This document shows positions 62,236-64,000 of a DNA stretch of 64,000 nucleotides, piece by piece. The DNA is from Actinomadura sp. CNU-125 (GTDB lineage: Bacteria > Actinomycetota > Actinomycetes > Streptosporangiales > Streptosporangiaceae). The position numbers and the translations under genes are program-made. Where the stretch lies: contig NZ_MKJY01000333.1 of NCBI RefSeq assembly GCF_001942465.1, positions 56,471-120,470 of the forward strand. The letters run 5' to 3'. Below the pieces are notes generated by a model. The model made no database searches and was not told the DNA's origin. It saw only the letters and a program-made list of their open reading frames with translations. Position 1 is the stretch's first letter. Each line of letters begins with the position of its first letter.

Positions 62236-64000
62236 TCGGCCTCGGCCGCTTCCAGCACGGGGACGGAGGACGCTCGTCGGGCGGGCAGGGCGGAGGTGGT
62301 CAGGGTCACGGCCGCGGCGCCCGCGGTGATCAGGGCGTAGACCCACCAGGGCGCGTCGGGCCGGATGAACGAGCTGCCGGTGGCCAGGTGGATCAGGCCG
62401 ACGGTGCCCACGGCGACGCCGAGGCCGAGCAGGGTGCCCAGGACGACGACGGTCGTGGCCTCCCAGCGCACGATGGCGCGGATCTGCCGGCCGGTGGTGC
62501 CGACGGCGCCGAGCAGCCCGAACTCGCGCCTGCGTTCGGTGACGCTCATCGACACGGTGGTGGCCGTGCCGAACAGGGCGAGGAGGAGCGTCATGGCGAT
62601 GAACCCGTAGATGACGGTGGTGCCCTCGGCGAACGTCGCGGATGCCAGGCGCGCGTAACCCGTGCGGTCCAGCACCTCCGCGCCGGGAATGCCCGCGACG
62701 GCCCGTTCGCAGGCCCTGGTCGGCGAACAGGTGGGAGGGGTCGTGGTACGCGCCGGCGATGGTGAGCGTGATGTCGCCGTGCCTGCCGCGCACGACGATC
62801 CGCCCGCCGGGCTTGAGGCCGTGGGCCTCCATCACGGCGGAGGGCAGGCCGATCTCACCGGGCGCGAGCGCCGGGAGGCCGCCGCCCAGCTCCAGCACCT
62901 CGGGGAGGGTGTGCTGGTCGGCCCCCGTGACGGCCAGGTGCAGGGGGCCGGGCTTTTGGTCGGGGGTGCGGGGGCGCGGCGGCGGCGACACCAGCCTGAC
63001 GTCGGTCGTGGTGAGGGCGGACGCCCGTGTCACGCCGGGGACGGGGGCGATTCTCCCGGCGAGGTCGCGGGGCAGCGGGCGTAGCCCGTCGGGGGTGCGG
63101 TCGGTGGTGGTCACCGCGTGGTCGGCTCGCATGACCTGCGTGCTCGCCTCGTCGAAGCGGTCGTTGGCCGAGATCGTGATGATGACGGCGGTGGCGGCCA
63201 GGGCGACGCCGAGCATCAGCGAGGAGGCGGCCGCCGACACCCGCTGCGGGCTGCGGGTGATGGTGGCCCGCGCGAGCCGTCCGGCCTCGCCGTTCAGCAG
63301 CGTTCCGAGACTTCCGACGAGCGCGCCGGCCGGATCAGGATGTCGGCGACCGTGCCGCTCAGCACCGCCCCGCCGAGCGAGGCGGGCAGGCCCAGCGCCA
63401 GGGCTTCCAGCCTGATCAGCGCTTTGATCTGCGCGGGCGTGGCGCCGATCGCGCCAAGCAGGGCGAGGCGGCGGGTGCGTTGGCGGAGCAGCCCGCCGAA
63501 GGCGCCGGCGACCACGAACAGCCCGACGAACGTCGCGACGCCGGTGAGCATGCCGATGCCGCCGCCGATCTCCGCGCCCCGTCCCGCCGGTCCGGCGGCC
63601 TGGGCGTCGCGGACCTCGCCCGCTACGCGGACGGTGGCGGCGCCGCCGAGGGTCCGTTCCAGTTCGTCGCGGAGCCGGTCGGCCGGGACGCCCGGCCGTG
63701 CCTTCACCCAGACGCTCTGCCACGTGCCGGCGGGGAGCCCGGCGGCGCGGCGCACCGTCTCGGGCGCCGCGAGCAGCAGGTCGCCCGAGGCGACGCGCCG
63801 CGCCCCCGCACGCTCACCACGCCCACGATCTTCATCGTCCGGGTGTGCCGCGGCAGCCCGACGGTGACGGTGTCGCCGGCATCGAGGCGTCCGGCCTCGG
63901 CGAGGTGCCGGGTGACGGCGACCTCGCCGTCGGCGGCGGCGCCGCCCGGACTCGGTCCGGTAGGGGCTCAAGCCGGGGGCGGCGACCCAGGGCCGCAGCA
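62232..64000 (-). CDS. FtsX/MacB-type ABC transporter permease, partial and frameshifted
   Basis: The gene enters from the right edge and ends at TGA 62232-62234. Three or more frame changes are needed (near 62705, 63325 and 63805). Typical segments: VGLFVVAGAFGGLLRQRTRR with LALLGAIGATPAQIKALIRL (first FtsX core), SSLMLGVALAATAVIITISA (periplasmic half start), and VSMSVTERRREFGLLGAVGT with TGRQIRAIVRWEATTVVVLG (second FtsX core), then a closing helix and ARRASSVPVLEAAEAE. This is the actinobacterial type with two FtsX domains, exporting lipids, peptides or antibiotics. Its ATPase is presumably beyond the window. Confidence 0.78.

Overview
The window is very GC-rich (about 70% or more by eye), uses many GTG and some TTG starts, and is packed with four-base stop/start overlaps (ATGA, GTGA). 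The families present (SpoOM, DUF4132, BlaI/M56, PucR, LysW-type carrier proteins) point to a filamentous actinomycete. Actinomadura or another Streptosporangiales member is my guess; there is no rRNA or other marker to settle it. I recognised no tRNA, rRNA, insertion sequence, integrase or CRISPR array.

Layout. (1) 1-7.4 kb: a divergent pair of secreted proteins, one with a NucA/NucB DNase domain, then a decayed-looking hydroxyacid catabolic locus (reductase remnant, MHS-type transporter, FAD/Fe-S dehydrogenase, PucR regulator) in which the dehydrogenase and the regulator both lack their 5' ends and abut head to head. (2) 7.4-15.5 kb: a BlaI repressor and M56 protease pair, SpoOM, a CBS-domain CNNM/CorC protein, a duplicated membrane protein, a cupin, an amidohydrolase remnant and a DUF4132 protein; a shared 16-bp BlaI-like palindrome lies before two of these transcription units. 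(3) 15.5-22.1 kb: a glycerol-type operon (DeoR regulator, APC permease, FGGY kinase, two FAD enzymes) with tandem 20-bp repeats before the regulator. (4) 22.3-36.5 kb: SulP transporter, release factor 3, a spermidine-synthase-like enzyme, a MerR regulator, an amine-oxidation locus (MFS, RidA, FAD oxidase, TetR), a secreted subtilase and a DHA2 drug exporter.

(5) 36.5-61.9 kb is a specialised-metabolite cluster and the main interest. Its core (47.2-55.7 kb, plus strand, mostly overlapping genes) encodes a sulfotransferase, an SDR, an HK97-fold shell protein (encapsulin-like), a split transketolase, a 55-residue LysW-type amino-group carrier protein ending in EDWGE, and its partners LysX, LysY (ArgC-like), LysZ (ArgB-like) and LysK (M20 deacylase). 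Around it are a TrpB-like enzyme, a carrier protein / acyl-CoA dehydrogenase / adenylation triad like those that oxidise carrier-bound proline, an esterase, AsnB, an ArgG-like enzyme, a KAS III-like enzyme and four acyl-CoA-ligase-type enzymes. The logic resembles carrier-protein pathways known for vazabitide, azinomycin and ficellomycin: an amino acid is held on the carrier's terminal Glu, reduced to a semialdehyde, extended by two carbons by transketolase, released and activated by sulfation. No aminotransferase is present in the window. An HK97 shell gene lying between the SDR and the transketolase suggests that a step runs inside a protein nanocompartment.

(6) 61.9-64 kb: a truncated TetR fragment and an FtsX-type ABC permease running off the end.

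Caution: about 18-20 apparent single-base frameshifts are spread through otherwise conserved genes (including prfC, lysX, lysK, argG-like and the acyl-CoA dehydrogenase), many in G or C runs. Their density suggests sequencing errors rather than pseudogenes, and gene spans here are given as if repaired.
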